DNA of 9,222 nt from an uncultured Clostridia bacterium (GCA_946042585.1 CAMGDO010000019.1:1-9222), one strand, 5' to 3'. Counted from the stretch's first letter, positions 1-9,200 are shown. Notes: generated by a model from the letters alone, not told the origin. Numbers and translations are program-made.

Positions 1-31
1 CCGCACAGATCGTTGTTCCCATCATCGCCAT
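1..31 (-). CDS. hslV: HslV (ClpQ) protease subunit, N-terminal fragment, cut by the window edge
   Basis: Only the first ten codons are visible, reading MAMMGTTICA. HslV is the threonine peptidase of the cytoplasmic ATP-dependent HslUV protease. The short leader followed by Thr-Thr-Ile fits the family, where a propeptide is removed so that the first Thr becomes the N-terminal nucleophile. Here that would be Thr6, after a five-residue leader. The ATG at 31-29 is preceded by a good AAGGAG site with about 9 nt spacing. In-frame ATGs also occur at codons 3 and 4 but are too close to the binding site. Position supports the call: hslV follows trmFO (directly or after xerC/codV) in many Firmicutes, usually ahead of hslU and codY. 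The fragment is very short, so the identification rests on the Thr-Thr-Ile start plus context. Confidence 0.75.
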   Translation of the reverse strand, partial: MAMMGTTICA

Positions 32-40
32 ATGGCTTCA

Positions 41-46
41 CTCCTT
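41..46 (-). promoter_or_regulatory. Ribosome binding site of hslV
   Basis: AAGGAG on the minus strand lies 9 nt upstream of the ATG at 31-29. It is a near-perfect Shine-Dalgarno match and selects the first of three closely spaced in-frame ATG codons. Confidence 0.75.
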
Positions 47-59
47 CTGTCTGGTGTGC

Positions 60-109
60 AGGATCATTATATCGGATAATTGTTAACTCCATAATAACTC
101 AAGGATCAT
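60..109. repeat. Pair of 8-bp direct repeats flanking the hslV upstream spacer
   Basis: AGGATCAT occurs at 60-67 and again at 102-109, 42 bp apart from start to start. The first copy overlaps the candidate -10 region and the second overlaps the trmFO stop codon. The spacing equals four helical turns, so the pair would lie on the same DNA face, as expected for a dimeric regulator. With only two short copies, chance is a real alternative. Confidence 0.3.
66..94 (-). promoter_or_regulatory. Possible hslV promoter (perfect -10, weak -35)
   Basis: On the minus strand a perfect TATAAT lies at 71-66, inside a 74-nt AT-rich spacer that contrasts with the surrounding coding DNA. Seventeen bases upstream is TTATGG (94-89), a poor match to TTGACA. 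A better -35-like hexamer, TTGAGT, lies further upstream but is 25 nt from the -10. The perfect -10, the base composition and the largest gap in the window suggest an internal promoter for hslV and the genes after it. The weak -35 keeps confidence low; the call is inferred from sequence pattern only. Confidence 0.35.
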
Positions 110-1404
110 GCATCAATTTTCTGACTGATCTCCTGAATAATGGCAAGTGCGCGTTCGCTGATCATTTCATAGCGCTGCGCTTTGTTACGCACACGCTGAG
201 GCAGCCCATCAATCAGCCCAAAGGTGATGTTCATCGGCTGGAAATCATGATTGGGCGCAGCAATATAATGCGAAAGCGCGCCAATTGCCGTTGATGTGGG
301 GAATGCAGGCGCTTCGCAGCCTTTCAGTCTGCAGGATAGAGACAGACCTGCCATCAGCCCGCTGGCGGCGCTCTCCACATACCCTTCGACGCCTGTCATT
401 TGTCCGGCAAAGTATACATCAGGTCGGGAAATCATGCGGAAGGTATTATCCAGCAGCCCGGGACTTTGCAGAAATGTGTTGCGATGCATCACGCCGTAGC
501 GTGCAAATTCTGTGTTTTCCAGCCCTGGAATCATCCCGAAAACCCGCTTCTGCTCGCCAAACTTCAGCCTCGTCTGGAAGCCCACCAGGTTATACATCGT
601 TCCTGCCGCATCATCCTGCCGCAGCTGCACAACAGCATATGCTTCCTGCCCCGTGCGGGGATTCCTGAGCCCCACCGGCTTCATGGGGCCAAACGCCAGC
701 ACCATATGCCCGCGTCTTGCCATGGATTCAACTGGCATACAGCCCTCAAACACCATGTTTTCTTCGAAGCCATGAACAGGCGCGGTTTCAGCGCTGAGCA
801 GCGCTTCCACAAATGCATCATACTGTTCGCGATCCAAGGGACAATTCAGGTAGTCATCTCCGCGTTCATAACGCGAAGCACGAAACACCTTCGACATATC
901 CAGCGATTCCGCCATAACAATGGGGGCTGCGGCATCAAAGAAATGCAGCGTGCTCATCCCCGGCAGAGACGCAATGGCTTCCGCCATTTTTTCGCTGGTC
1001 AGCGGCCCCGTGGCGATCACAACCGGTCCCTCGGGAATTTCAGTGATTTCCTGCTCGAAAACCGTGATGTTCGGATGCTGCCGGAGCGTTTGCGTAATCA
1101 TTCCCGAGAAATGTTCGCGGTCAACCGCCAGAGCGCCGCCGGCTGGCACGCGCGCCGCATCTGCTGCACGCATCACCAGAGAATCCAGCACGCGCATTTC
1201 TTCCTTGAGCAGGCCAACGGCATTCTGCAGGCGATCCGAACGCAGAGAGTTGCTGCAAACAAGCTCGGCAAATAAAGGGCTTTTATGGGCCGGGCTCATT
1301 TTCTGCGGCTTCATTTCATACAGTGTCACCTGTATGCCGCGCTTGGCCAGCTGCCAGGCCGCTTCGCTGCCAGCAAGTCCGGCACCAATCACCGTCGCCT
1401 TCAT
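106..1404 (-). CDS. trmFO: TrmFO, folate/FAD-dependent tRNA (uracil-54-C5)-methyltransferase
   Basis: TrmFO makes 5-methyluridine at position 54 in the T-loop of tRNA, taking the carbon from methylenetetrahydrofolate and using FAD. It is a cytoplasmic enzyme, formerly called Gid. The 432-residue protein has the usual length. The N-terminal FAD-binding Rossmann motif [10 protein letters not shown] is at residues 7-16. Two conserved cysteines are present: Cys50 in [11 protein letters not shown] and Cys222 in FEGCMPVE, which match the catalytic pair known from the Bacillus and Thermus enzymes. A second FAD-site signature, [14 protein letters not shown], begins near residue 332. The ATG overlaps the topA stop by 4 nt (ATGA), and a GGGAGG site lies 10 nt upstream, so translation is probably coupled to topA. 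The gene ends with TGA and is followed by a 74-nt spacer before hslV. It appears intact, and identification is secure. Confidence 0.97.
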   Translation of the reverse strand: MKATVIGAGLAGSEAAWQLAKRGIQVTLYEMKPQKMSPAHKSPLFAELVCSNSLRSDRLQNAVGLLKEEMRVLDSLVMRAADAARVPAGGALAVDREHFSGMITQTLRQHPNITVFEQEITEIPEGPVVIATGPLTSEKMAEAIASLPGMSTLHFFDAAAPIVMAESLDMSKVFRASRYERGDDYLNCPLDREQYDAFVEALLSAETAPVHGFEENMVFEGCMPVESMARRGHMVLAFGPMKPVGLRNPRTGQEAYAVVQLRQDDAAGTMYNLVGFQTRLKFGEQKRVFGMIPGLENTEFARYGVMHRNTFLQSPGLLDNTFRMISRPDVYFAGQMTGVEGYVESAASGLMAGLSLSCRLKGCEAPAFPTSTAIGALSHYIAAPNHDFQPMNITFGLIDGLPQRVRNKAQRYEMISERALAIIQEISQKIDA

Positions 1405-3515
1405 TCTTCCGTTTCCTCCCGCTTTACTTCCACGCGATGGCGGCAGGTCTCATTGGCGCACAGATGCCATTCTTCCCCCTTGCGGTTGCGCTTGAGCGTC
1501 ATATAGCTGCCGCACTTCGGGCAGCGCTCATCCACAGGCATTTCCCAGCTGACAAAATCGCATTCCGGATAATGTTCACAGCCAAAGAACTTGCGATTCT
1601 TGCGGCTGGTCTTTTCGAGCAATCTGCCCCCGCACTTGGGACACTTTGCAGAAATGTAATTGAGAACAGGCTTCGTATTGCGGCAGTCCGGGAAGTTAGG
1701 ACATGCCAGGAATTTCCCAAATCGTCCCACACGATACACCATGTTTGCGCCGCATTTGTCGCAAATAACGTCGCTGGGCTCATCGCGCAGTTCGACCTTT
1801 TCGATGGTGTTTTCCGCCTGCTCCAGCATTTCGTTAAAGTCGGGATAGAAATCCCGCAGCACCTGTTTCCATTCGATATCGCCATTTTCGATAGTGTCGA
1901 GCTTTTCTTCCATCTGCGCTGTAAACTCAATATCGACAATGGGGGCAAAATACTGCGTCATCAGGCTATTCACCATCCGACCAAGCTCCGTGGGATACAG
2001 CCGTTTGTTCTCACGCATCACATAACCGCGAGCAATGATCGTTGTAATCGTGGGCGCGTAGGTCGAAGGGCGGCCAATGCCTTTTTCATCCAGCATGCGT
2101 ACCAGCGAGGCCTCCGTAAAGCGGGAAGGCGGCTGGGTGAAGTGCTGATCGCTGTCGATGGTCTGAATGATGACCGGGTCGCCCTCTTTCATCTGCGGCA
2201 GAATGGTTTCGTTGGCTTCCAGTGCTTCATCGCTTCCTTCCTCATAGAGACAGGTGAATCCGGCAAAGCGCTTGTTTTCGCCATAGAAACGCAGCCCAAC
2301 GCCGTCGCCGCCGATTTCCATGGTCAGCGTATCATACAGCGCATTGCTCATCTGGCTGGCAATAAAGCGAGAATAGATCAGACGATACAGCTGAAACTGC
2401 TCTTTGGTCAGCGACCCTTTGATGGATTCCGGCGTGCGTCTTACGTCTGTCGGCCGAATTGCTTCATGCGCATTCTGCGCATTGCTGCGTCCTTTGTATA
2501 CATTGGGTTCATCCGGCAGATATTCTTCACCGTATTCGCTGCCAATATAGGCGCGCACTGCCGTGAGCGCCTCTGTGCTCACCGTCACCGAGTCCGTACG
2601 GATATAGGTGACAAGACCCTGCGTGCCTTCGCCTTCCAAATCAATGCCTTCATACAGCTGCTGAACCACCTGCATGGTCTTTTGCGTGGTGAAATTCAGC
2701 TTTCTGCCCGCTTCCTGCTGAAGCGAAGAGGTAGTAAACGGCGGCGCAGGCTGCTTGCGCTTTTCGCCAGTCTTAACGCTGTATACGGCGAAATTCGCCT
2801 TTTCCACGCGTTCACGGGCGTCAAGCATATCCTGCTCGTTGTTCAGCACAGCCTTTTGCCCATCCAGAGATACCAGGCGCGTTTTGAAAGTCGTCTTGCG
2901 GCCGCGCGCATTGGGAAGCATGGCATGCGCCGTCACATCCCAGTATTCCTCAGGAATAAAGGCTTCGATATCCTGTTCGCGCTCCACCACCATCCGCAGC
3001 GCAACGCTCTGCACGCGCCCGGCAGACAGCCCCTTCTTGATTTTTGTCCAGAGCAAGGGACTGATCTTATAGCCCACAAGACGGTCGAGCGCACGGCGCG
3101 CTTGCTGCGCATCCACCAGCCCCATATCCAGCGTCCGGGGAGTATGCAGCGCGTCTGTAATCGCCTTTTTGGTAATCTCATGGAACTCGATGCGGCAAGG
3201 CGCATTCAGATCCATACCAAGCGTCTGTGCCAGATGCCAGGAAATCGCTTCTCCTTCGCGGTCCGGGTCGGTTGCAAGATAGATTTTCTTGGCCGTCTTG
3301 GCTTCCTTGCGGATCTTGGTCAGAATCTTTCCGCGGCCATGAATCGTGATGTACTTCAAATCAAAATCATTGTCCACATCCACGCCCAGCTGGGATTTGG
3401 GCAAATCACGCACATGCCCCTGAGAAGCTTCCACCTTGTAATCCTTGCCCAGAAAACGTGCAATCGTGCGCGCTTTTGCCGGAGATTCCACAATAACGAG
3501 TTTGTTTGCAGCCAC
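1401..3515 (-). CDS. topA: DNA topoisomerase I (type IA)
   Basis: TopA relaxes negatively supercoiled DNA by passing strands through a transient single-strand break. The 704-residue protein is close to the usual Gram-positive length. The Toprim domain begins with [10 protein letters not shown] (residues 6-15, Glu10) and has the metal-binding DPDREGE at 83-89. The active-site tyrosine is Tyr304 in TYIRTDSV. The C-terminus has three tetracysteine zinc-ribbon modules starting near residues 585, 625 and 665, each beginning CxxCG and ending in a CxxxxxC-type pair. The start is GTG at 3515-3513, chosen because a GGAGGG site sits 8 nt upstream and the family N-terminus begins at this point. It follows dprA by 35 nt and overlaps trmFO by 4 nt, so the three genes are probably cotranscribed. 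No sign of damage. Confidence 0.98.
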   Translation of the reverse strand: MAANKLVIVESPAKARTIARFLGKDYKVEASQGHVRDLPKSQLGVDVDNDFDLKYITIHGRGKILTKIRKEAKTAKKIYLATDPDREGEAISWHLAQTLGMDLNAPCRIEFHEITKKAITDALHTPRTLDMGLVDAQQARRALDRLVGYKISPLLWTKIKKGLSAGRVQSVALRMVVEREQDIEAFIPEEYWDVTAHAMLPNARGRKTTFKTRLVSLDGQKAVLNNEQDMLDARERVEKANFAVYSVKTGEKRKQPAPPFTTSSLQQEAGRKLNFTTQKTMQVVQQLYEGIDLEGEGTQGLVTYIRTDSVTVSTEALTAVRAYIGSEYGEEYLPDEPNVYKGRSNAQNAHEAIRPTDVRRTPESIKGSLTKEQFQLYRLIYSRFIASQMSNALYDTLTMEIGGDGVGLRFYGENKRFAGFTCLYEEGSDEALEANETILPQMKEGDPVIIQTIDSDQHFTQPPSRFTEASLVRMLDEKGIGRPSTYAPTITTIIARGYVMRENKRLYPTELGRMVNSLMTQYFAPIVDIEFTAQMEEKLDTIENGDIEWKQVLRDFYPDFNEMLEQAENTIEKVELRDEPSDVICDKCGANMVYRVGRFGKFLACPNFPDCRNTKPVLNYISAKCPKCGGRLLEKTSRKNRKFFGCEHYPECDFVSWEMPVDERCPKCGSYMTLKRNRKGEEWHLCANETCRHRVEVKREETEE

Positions 3516-3523
3516 TGTACTTT

Positions 3524-3529
3524 CCCTCC
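3524..3529 (-). promoter_or_regulatory. Ribosome binding site supporting the GTG start of topA
   Basis: GGAGGG on the minus strand lies 8 nt before the GTG at 3515-3513. There is no ATG in frame nearby that would fit both this site and the conserved Toprim N-terminus, so this site decides the start. Confidence 0.75.
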
Positions 3530-3550
3530 GAAAAAAACTGATTCTATTCT

Positions 3551-4654
3551 TTATGAACGCTTGAGCGCATAGGCTCTTCCGGGACGTGCTTCGATAATGC
3601 CATCGAGCTCCATCATGGTCAATTCAGCAGTCAGCGCATCTGACGCAAGACCAGTTTGCGATAGCAGCTCTTCAAATCGCTTTTCTTCATCCCGCAGACA
3701 TTTGACAATGCTTCGCTGCACATCTGTCAGGCTGCTCAGGTTGATTTCATTCTTAGGCTTTTCCTGCTTTACAGCCCGCTCAGACCAGTGCATATCCTCC
3801 AGAATATCCTGCGCGCAGGTACAAATTCCCGCGCCTTCGCGCAGCAGCCTGTGCGGCGCAGTGCTGCCCGGCGCATCCACCATACCCGGCAAGGCGAATA
3901 CCTCCCGTCCCTGCTCGGCGGCATACTCTGCCGTGATCATCGTTCCCGAATGCGCACGCCCTTCGATCAGCAGTAAGGCCGCGCTCATGCCGCTGATGAT
4001 CCGGTTGCGGATGGGAAAATGATGCGCCCGCGGCTCTGCGCCGAAAGGGAACTCCGTGATGACGGCGCCGCCGCTGTCTACAATTCTCTGTGCAAGAGAG
4101 GTGTTTTCCTCCGGGTACACACTGTCAATGCCGTTGCCCAGCACCGCCACCGTGCGTCCGCCACCCGCCAGCGCACCCTCATGCGCTGCTGTATCAATGC
4201 CTCTTGCCAGGCCACTGACCACCGTCACACCGGCGCGGGCAAGATCCCGGGCGATGGAAAAAGCCTGTGCGCGGCCATAGCGCGTCTCATGCCGCGAGCC
4301 GACAATCGCCACGCTCTTTTCCTCTGCTTCCAGCCGGCCGCGTACAAACAATGCCTGAGGCGGGTCATTTATTTCGGCAAGCAGAGCCGGATATCCTTCT
4401 CTTCCGAAAAATACCATTTCAGCGCCGCTTTTTCTTAGCTTGTCCGTCAGTGCATCCAGCCCTTTGCCTTTCAGATCCACAAGCTCCTGATAGACCTTGT
4501 CGCCCACCATATTCTGAACGCTCGGCCCGATCTGATCAAACAGAATCTCCGCGCTGCCGAAATACAGCATCAGCGTATTGCGCATACGCCATGTGAGTGA
4601 ATGCGCGCTTTGCAGCCATATTCTGCACAATTCTTCCTGCGTATATGTTCGCAT
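3551..4654 (-). CDS. dprA: DprA (Smf), DNA-processing protein
   Basis: DprA binds single-stranded DNA that enters during natural transformation, protects it and loads RecA on it. It is widespread even in bacteria not known to be transformable. The 367-residue protein has the standard layout. An N-terminal helical region (about 1-75) is followed by an extended Rossmann-fold DprA domain. Visible motifs are SVAIVGSR (114-121), VSGLARGIDTAAHE (146-159), GNGIDSVYPEEN (173-184), FPIRNRIISGMS (213-224) and HSGTMITAEYA near 235-245. A C-terminal winged-helix (DML1-like) segment spans about 305-367. The ATG at 4654 lies 3 nt after the comM stop, with GGAG and AGGTGA inside the end of comM as ribosome binding site, so translation is probably coupled. 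It ends in TAA, 35 nt before topA. The order comM-dprA-topA-trmFO is a known arrangement in Firmicutes. Confidence 0.97.
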   Translation of the reverse strand: MRTYTQEELCRIWLQSAHSLTWRMRNTLMLYFGSAEILFDQIGPSVQNMVGDKVYQELVDLKGKGLDALTDKLRKSGAEMVFFGREGYPALLAEINDPPQALFVRGRLEAEEKSVAIVGSRHETRYGRAQAFSIARDLARAGVTVVSGLARGIDTAAHEGALAGGGRTVAVLGNGIDSVYPEENTSLAQRIVDSGGAVITEFPFGAEPRAHHFPIRNRIISGMSAALLLIEGRAHSGTMITAEYAAEQGREVFALPGMVDAPGSTAPHRLLREGAGICTCAQDILEDMHWSERAVKQEKPKNEINLSSLTDVQRSIVKCLRDEEKRFEELLSQTGLASDALTAELTMMELDGIIEARPGRAYALKRS

Positions 4655-4657
4655 TCG

Positions 4658-6193
4658 TCACCTGCTCCAATACTTTGCGTCCAGCATGCGGTATTGAATG
4701 GCTTCCGCCATGGCTGGCGCAGAAATCTGTGTATCATCCTGAAGATCAGCAATGGTTCGTGCCACCTTGATCAGCCGTGTATAACCGCGCATGCTGAGCG
4801 CGAATTTCTCAACCGCCCGTACCAGCAGCGTTTTTGCCGCGTCAGACAAATCAGCCAGTTCTTCAATATGCTTGTTGCTCATCTGCGCATTGCAGGTAAT
4901 CCCTGCCTGCGAAAACCGCCTGAGCTGCCGCTCCCGCGCCTTTTCCACCCGTGCTCGCACCGCCGCGGAGCTTTCTCCCGTCCCCTTGTCGGTGATTTCA
5001 TCAATCGGTACAGAATCCACTTCGATATGCAGATCAATGCGGTCAAGCAGCGGTCCGGACACCCGGTCCAGATACCGGCGGATCTCATGCGAGCCGCATC
5101 TGCATTGCCGCACCGTGCTGCCATAAAAGCCGCAGGGACAGGGGTTCATGCTGGCCACCAGCATACACCGCGAAAGATACTGCGTGTGCGCCCTCACTCT
5201 TGTCACAGTGCATACGCCGTCTTCAAGCGGCTGACGCAGTGCTTCCAGCGCTGTGCGCGAGTATTCGGGCAATTCATCCAGAAACAGAACGCCGTTATGC
5301 GCAAGGGACATTTCACCGGGCATGGCGTTTGCGCCGCCGCCCACCAAAGATGGCATTGAAGCGGAATGGTGCGGCGTGCGGAAGGGACGCTCTGTCATAA
5401 GTCCCGTTCCGGCAGGCAATAAACCGGCGACGGAGTGGATTCTCGTCGTTTCAAACGCCTCTTCCATGGTCATCTGCGGCAGAATTCCGGGGAGACACCG
5501 CGCCAGCATGGTTTTGCCGCTGCCCGGCACACCCACCATCAGCATATTATGTCCGCCGGCTGCCGCAACTTCCAGCGCACGCCGTGCGCCGTTTTGCCCA
5601 CGCACGCTCGACAGATCATACGAACAGGTTCTTTCCTGCAGGCACTCTTCGTAGCTTTTCTGCTCCTGCGCCAGCATTGGAGCAGTACCATTCAGGTGTG
5701 CCACCACTTCATACAGATTATGGGCGCCGTATACGCGCATTCCCTGCACGGCCTGCACTTCCGGCGCATTCTGTGCGGGAAGAATCACTTCGCGAATGCC
5801 ATGCTCATGCGCGGATATCACCAGGGACAAAGCGCCCCGGACGGGCACCAGCTGCCCATCCAGCGCCAATTCCCCAAGGAGCAGAATGCTGCCTGCATCG
5901 ATCGGCTTCATCTGCCGGGTCGCAATGATAATGGCCACGGCAATGGGCAAATCAAACGCCGCGCCCTCCTTGCGCAGGTCTGCCGGCGAGAGATTGACCG
6001 TTACGCGTCCGGTTGGCGCCAGAAATCCGCTGTTTCGGATGGCGGCATAAACTCGGTCACGACTTTCCCGCACAGCAGCATCGGGCAGTCCGACCAAATT
6101 GAAGGTGAACTGTCCTCCTGCCACAAATGCCTCCACAGTGACCGGTACGCCCTCTACGCCCAGAAGCGCACAGCAGCATGTACGCGCCAGCAT
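4658..6193 (-). CDS. comM: ComM/YifB family AAA+ ATPase (Mg-chelatase-like)
   Basis: In naturally competent Gram-negative bacteria ComM is a hexameric helicase that promotes branch migration when incoming DNA is integrated. The role of Firmicute members (often named YifB) is inferred from homology. The 511-residue protein has three parts. An N-terminal Lon-protease-like/ChlI domain (about 1-165) contains VGLPDAAVRESRDRV. The Mg-chelatase ATPase domain (about 188-395) has Walker A GVPGSGKT at 221-228, Walker B VLFLDE ending at Asp306-Glu307, and the four-cysteine CPC...CRC loop (Cys352, 354, 364, 366). A C-terminal domain spans about 400-508. I start at the ATG at 6193: GGGGA lies 6 nt upstream, and the N-terminus then lines up with the common family start MFAKV..CALVG. 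The ATG two codons earlier (6199) touches the binding site. The gene follows the glycosyltransferase by 18 nt and precedes dprA by 3 nt. Confidence 0.95.
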   Translation of the reverse strand: MLARTCCCALLGVEGVPVTVEAFVAGGQFTFNLVGLPDAAVRESRDRVYAAIRNSGFLAPTGRVTVNLSPADLRKEGAAFDLPIAVAIIIATRQMKPIDAGSILLLGELALDGQLVPVRGALSLVISAHEHGIREVILPAQNAPEVQAVQGMRVYGAHNLYEVVAHLNGTAPMLAQEQKSYEECLQERTCSYDLSSVRGQNGARRALEVAAAGGHNMLMVGVPGSGKTMLARCLPGILPQMTMEEAFETTRIHSVAGLLPAGTGLMTERPFRTPHHSASMPSLVGGGANAMPGEMSLAHNGVLFLDELPEYSRTALEALRQPLEDGVCTVTRVRAHTQYLSRCMLVASMNPCPCGFYGSTVRQCRCGSHEIRRYLDRVSGPLLDRIDLHIEVDSVPIDEITDKGTGESSAAVRARVEKARERQLRRFSQAGITCNAQMSNKHIEELADLSDAAKTLLVRAVEKFALSMRGYTRLIKVARTIADLQDDTQISAPAMAEAIQYRMLDAKYWSR

Positions 6194-6199
6194 CTGCAT

Positions 6200-6206
6200 T
6201 CCCCGC
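6200..6206 (-). promoter_or_regulatory. Ribosome binding site that decides the comM start
   Basis: GCGGGGA on the minus strand directly abuts the ATG at 6199-6197, leaving no spacer, but stands 6 nt from the in-frame ATG at 6193-6191. This favours the second ATG. The site is only a moderate Shine-Dalgarno match. Confidence 0.45.
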
Positions 6207-6211
6207 TTTCA

Positions 6212-9200
6212 TCAGTAATAGAGCCAGCCATTGAACCATTGCATTGCCTTAAACCATTTTGTGCTCGCCGTGATGCCGCTGGCATATGGGAAGAACGCAA
6301 TGAACAGTCCAAGCGCAAGCACAAGATAAATGACTGTGAAACACAATACCCAATTGAAACGTCCCGCCAATCGCAGCGCCTTTCCGGGCTGCTCGATGCA
6401 TTGAATCCGGCTGCGAAGCTTATCCTGCTGATCTGCCAGCACATCCAAACACAGCACGGCGCTGAGAATGATAAAGGGCACTGCCGGGAAGTAATGATAG
6501 ATATACGTTCCGCGGGGTACCAGCGTCCAGGGAATATACTGCGCGGCAAAGGCGATGAGAAGAATAGCCGGCCGCATATCATTTTTCTCAGAGTGCAATA
6601 CAAAGCCTCTGCGCGTGATATGCCGCAGCGCCCATATCAGCATAACGCCTGCCAGGCCTGCCAAGCCTCCCCACCATACGGCAGGATTGCCCATGGCTGT
6701 AATATTCTGGGTATATCCGGGCGTGCGATAGCTGCTGGAGAAATACCACATGGGTTTTCCAATCAGCGGCCATTCATACCATGGAGAGTAGAAAGGATGA
6801 TCCATACCAAGACCCGGCGTTCCGTGATAGCCCAGCATGCCCCCCACATTGCCTGTGGTGAAATAATCACCCACCGCAGCCTGAATGACCCGCTTCACCG
6901 TAATCCCGCCAGATGGCAGGAAGTACGGGATGTAGGATGCATAATAGATCAGCAGAGGAACGGCAATAAAGAATACAAGGCAGGACAAAAGCGTCGAAAC
7001 GGGACGGATGATTCCTTCCTTGTTCACGGCGCGCAGCAGCGTTTCGTTTTCCAGCGGGGCGCGATTCCTGCGCTCCTTTTTGCTCGTTCTGGCATCAAAT
7101 GCATTCAGCTTTTCGCGAGCATAGCGATATTCATTCCATCTGCGCCACAGGCTCCAGAAGAATAGCAGCGCCAAACCCACGCCGGCATAGCATCCCGTCC
7201 ATTTGCTGGCTACGCCAAGCCCCATGAACAGACCGGACAAGGCAAGCGGAATCATCGTTTTCCACAGCTTTGTGTGCCAGTAATCCATGGTGATATAGTA
7301 AATCATGAATACATACGACCAGATGATAAACAGCACAACAAAGCTGTCAATTGTCGCAATGCGCGTTTGAGTAAAATGCATGCAGTCTACCGCCAGCAGG
7401 AAGGTGGCGGCAAAAGCGCCCCAGCGCCGCTTCAGCAGCATTTTGGCCATGAGATAAATACCGGGCAGCATCAGGATGCCAGCCAAGGCGCCTGCAAAGC
7501 GCCATCCAAAGGGCGTCATACCAAAGATAGCTATGGAGAAAGCCATCAGCACCTTGCCAAGCGGCGGGTGCGAGGTCTCATATGGATGATAGGTATAATC
7601 GCCCTGCATCGCCATGTAGTGCTCATATGCCGTGCGCGCATGATAGATTTCATCAAAATATGTGCTGTTATACCAGCCGGGCTCCCCTGTAAAGGTGTTC
7701 TGTTCGTCGACAAGCTCGGCGGCATTTGCAGTCAGCGCCGTCACCGGAAATACTTCCTGTGTGTCCGGATCGCGCAGAATCACTTCATACAGCGTTGTAC
7801 CAAACATGCGTGCCTGAATCTGGATATAGCGTGCCGTAATCGTTCTGGGCATTGAGGTATTGCTCAGGCCTTCGTAGGATTCATTCGCGATACACAGATA
7901 CTGCCACTTGAAGCAGTCGCCTTCCTGCATCTTGGCCCATAGAGGCTCGCTCCAGTTGACGCCGTCCTCGCTGACCTGAACCACAAAATCACTGTCGATG
8001 CTGTGGATGCCGCCCAAGTAGAGCATGTTCATGTCACGCACTTCGCCCAAATCCAGCATCACTGTTTCATCGGCAGTTTGCGAGCGCCAATACGTCTGCG
8101 GCGATTTCGTTGAGCCGAGATTTGTCAGCGCAACCACTGCGTAAACCGCTGTGATTCCCAGCATCAGCAGCCAGTCCAGCCCTTTCATGGGTGGAATATG
8201 ACGGGGATGATCAAGGGAATCCTCAGCGCGGTTAAAAGCCGGCGCACCGGTCTCTTCCTCACAGGAAGCGGCAGCAGAAGACGCGATTGGCACCGTCCTG
8301 CCTTCGCAACAGATCATCAGGGAAATATAGCCGCACCATGCCGTCAGCAGGCAATTGACGAAAGACAGCCCGTATTCCAGTGCCGCGGATTCGCTGGTGA
8401 TATCAAACAGCGGCGCTGAAAGATGGCCGGACACGCCGCCAATGCGCACACCGCGGTCGAGCACCAGCCCAACATTGAGGAACACCACCGCCGTGACAGC
8501 GGCAAACAGCCAGTATACCCGCTTATCCTGCTCAAGGATGCAGGCCAGCGCCAGCAAAATCACCGCTGAAAACAGATACCGCTCATGCATCATGGTGCCG
8601 ATATTGCACAGCATGATCAGCATTGCCGCGCCAAGCAGCGCCAGATGCCGGATGTCACCGCCCTTTATATACATTGCCACGCAGATTGCCACGGCAACGA
8701 CAATAACGCATACCCCAAACATTTGATATGTCATGGGAATTACCGTCAGCAGAAGGCATGACGCCGCAGCTGCAGACATAACGGAAATATATCCTGTGCT
8801 TTTTCTGTACCATTTGCAGCGAACCGCCGCAAAAGCACTGCCGCCCACAAGACATAGCATGCCCAGAAGACGAATCAGCACAGGCGCCGCCTGATCAACA
8901 TCCAGCCAGTTCTTTCCAAACAGGAAGTACAGGTTGCAGGCATTGACCGTGACGCTGGCGTAATACCCCATCGTTCCTGCATACAGCTCAAAAATCCATG
9001 TGGGTTCCTGATGAATTGCAAAGGGCAGCACAACAAGAAGCCCCGTCGCCAATGCAGATACCAGCCCGATGATGACCTGCCTTATCATGGCACGGTCATG
9101 CCTGCGAATCAGCGCGATGATCAGCGCGCACAGTCCCAGCGGACCAAACATAAGCGCCTGCGGCTTCATCAGCACCGACAGCATATAGACCGGCAGTGCC

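Noticed and set aside
13..294. A 93-codon plus-strand frame covering the hslV-trmFO spacer
   Set aside because: It starts with TTG inside hslV, is antisense to two real genes and has no recognisable domain or ribosome binding site.
400..1275. A 291-codon open frame on the plus strand opposite trmFO
   Set aside because: Codon-aligned antisense shadow of trmFO that stops at the first sense TTA codon. No protein family match is apparent.
3516..3550. A run of seven T on the minus strand between dprA and topA, considered as a terminator
   Set aside because: No GC-rich inverted repeat precedes the run; the only stem near it is 4 bp with a 2-nt loop. It merges into the topA ribosome binding site.
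1323..3572. A 749-codon open frame on the plus strand opposite topA
   Set aside because: It is codon-aligned with topA and open only because topA lacks TTA, CTA and TCA. Its translation shows no recognisable domain, while topA has full catalytic motifs.
6057..6239. A 60-codon minus-strand frame across the glycosyltransferase-comM junction
   Set aside because: It overlaps the ends of two well-supported genes in a different frame. The ATG near 6212 is a by-product of the TGATGA at the stop codon.
5435..7165. A 576-codon open frame on the plus strand opposite comM and the glycosyltransferase
   Set aside because: It is codon-aligned with both minus-strand genes, crosses their boundary, and encodes a composition rich in His, Arg and Cys with no domain. 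It is a shadow.
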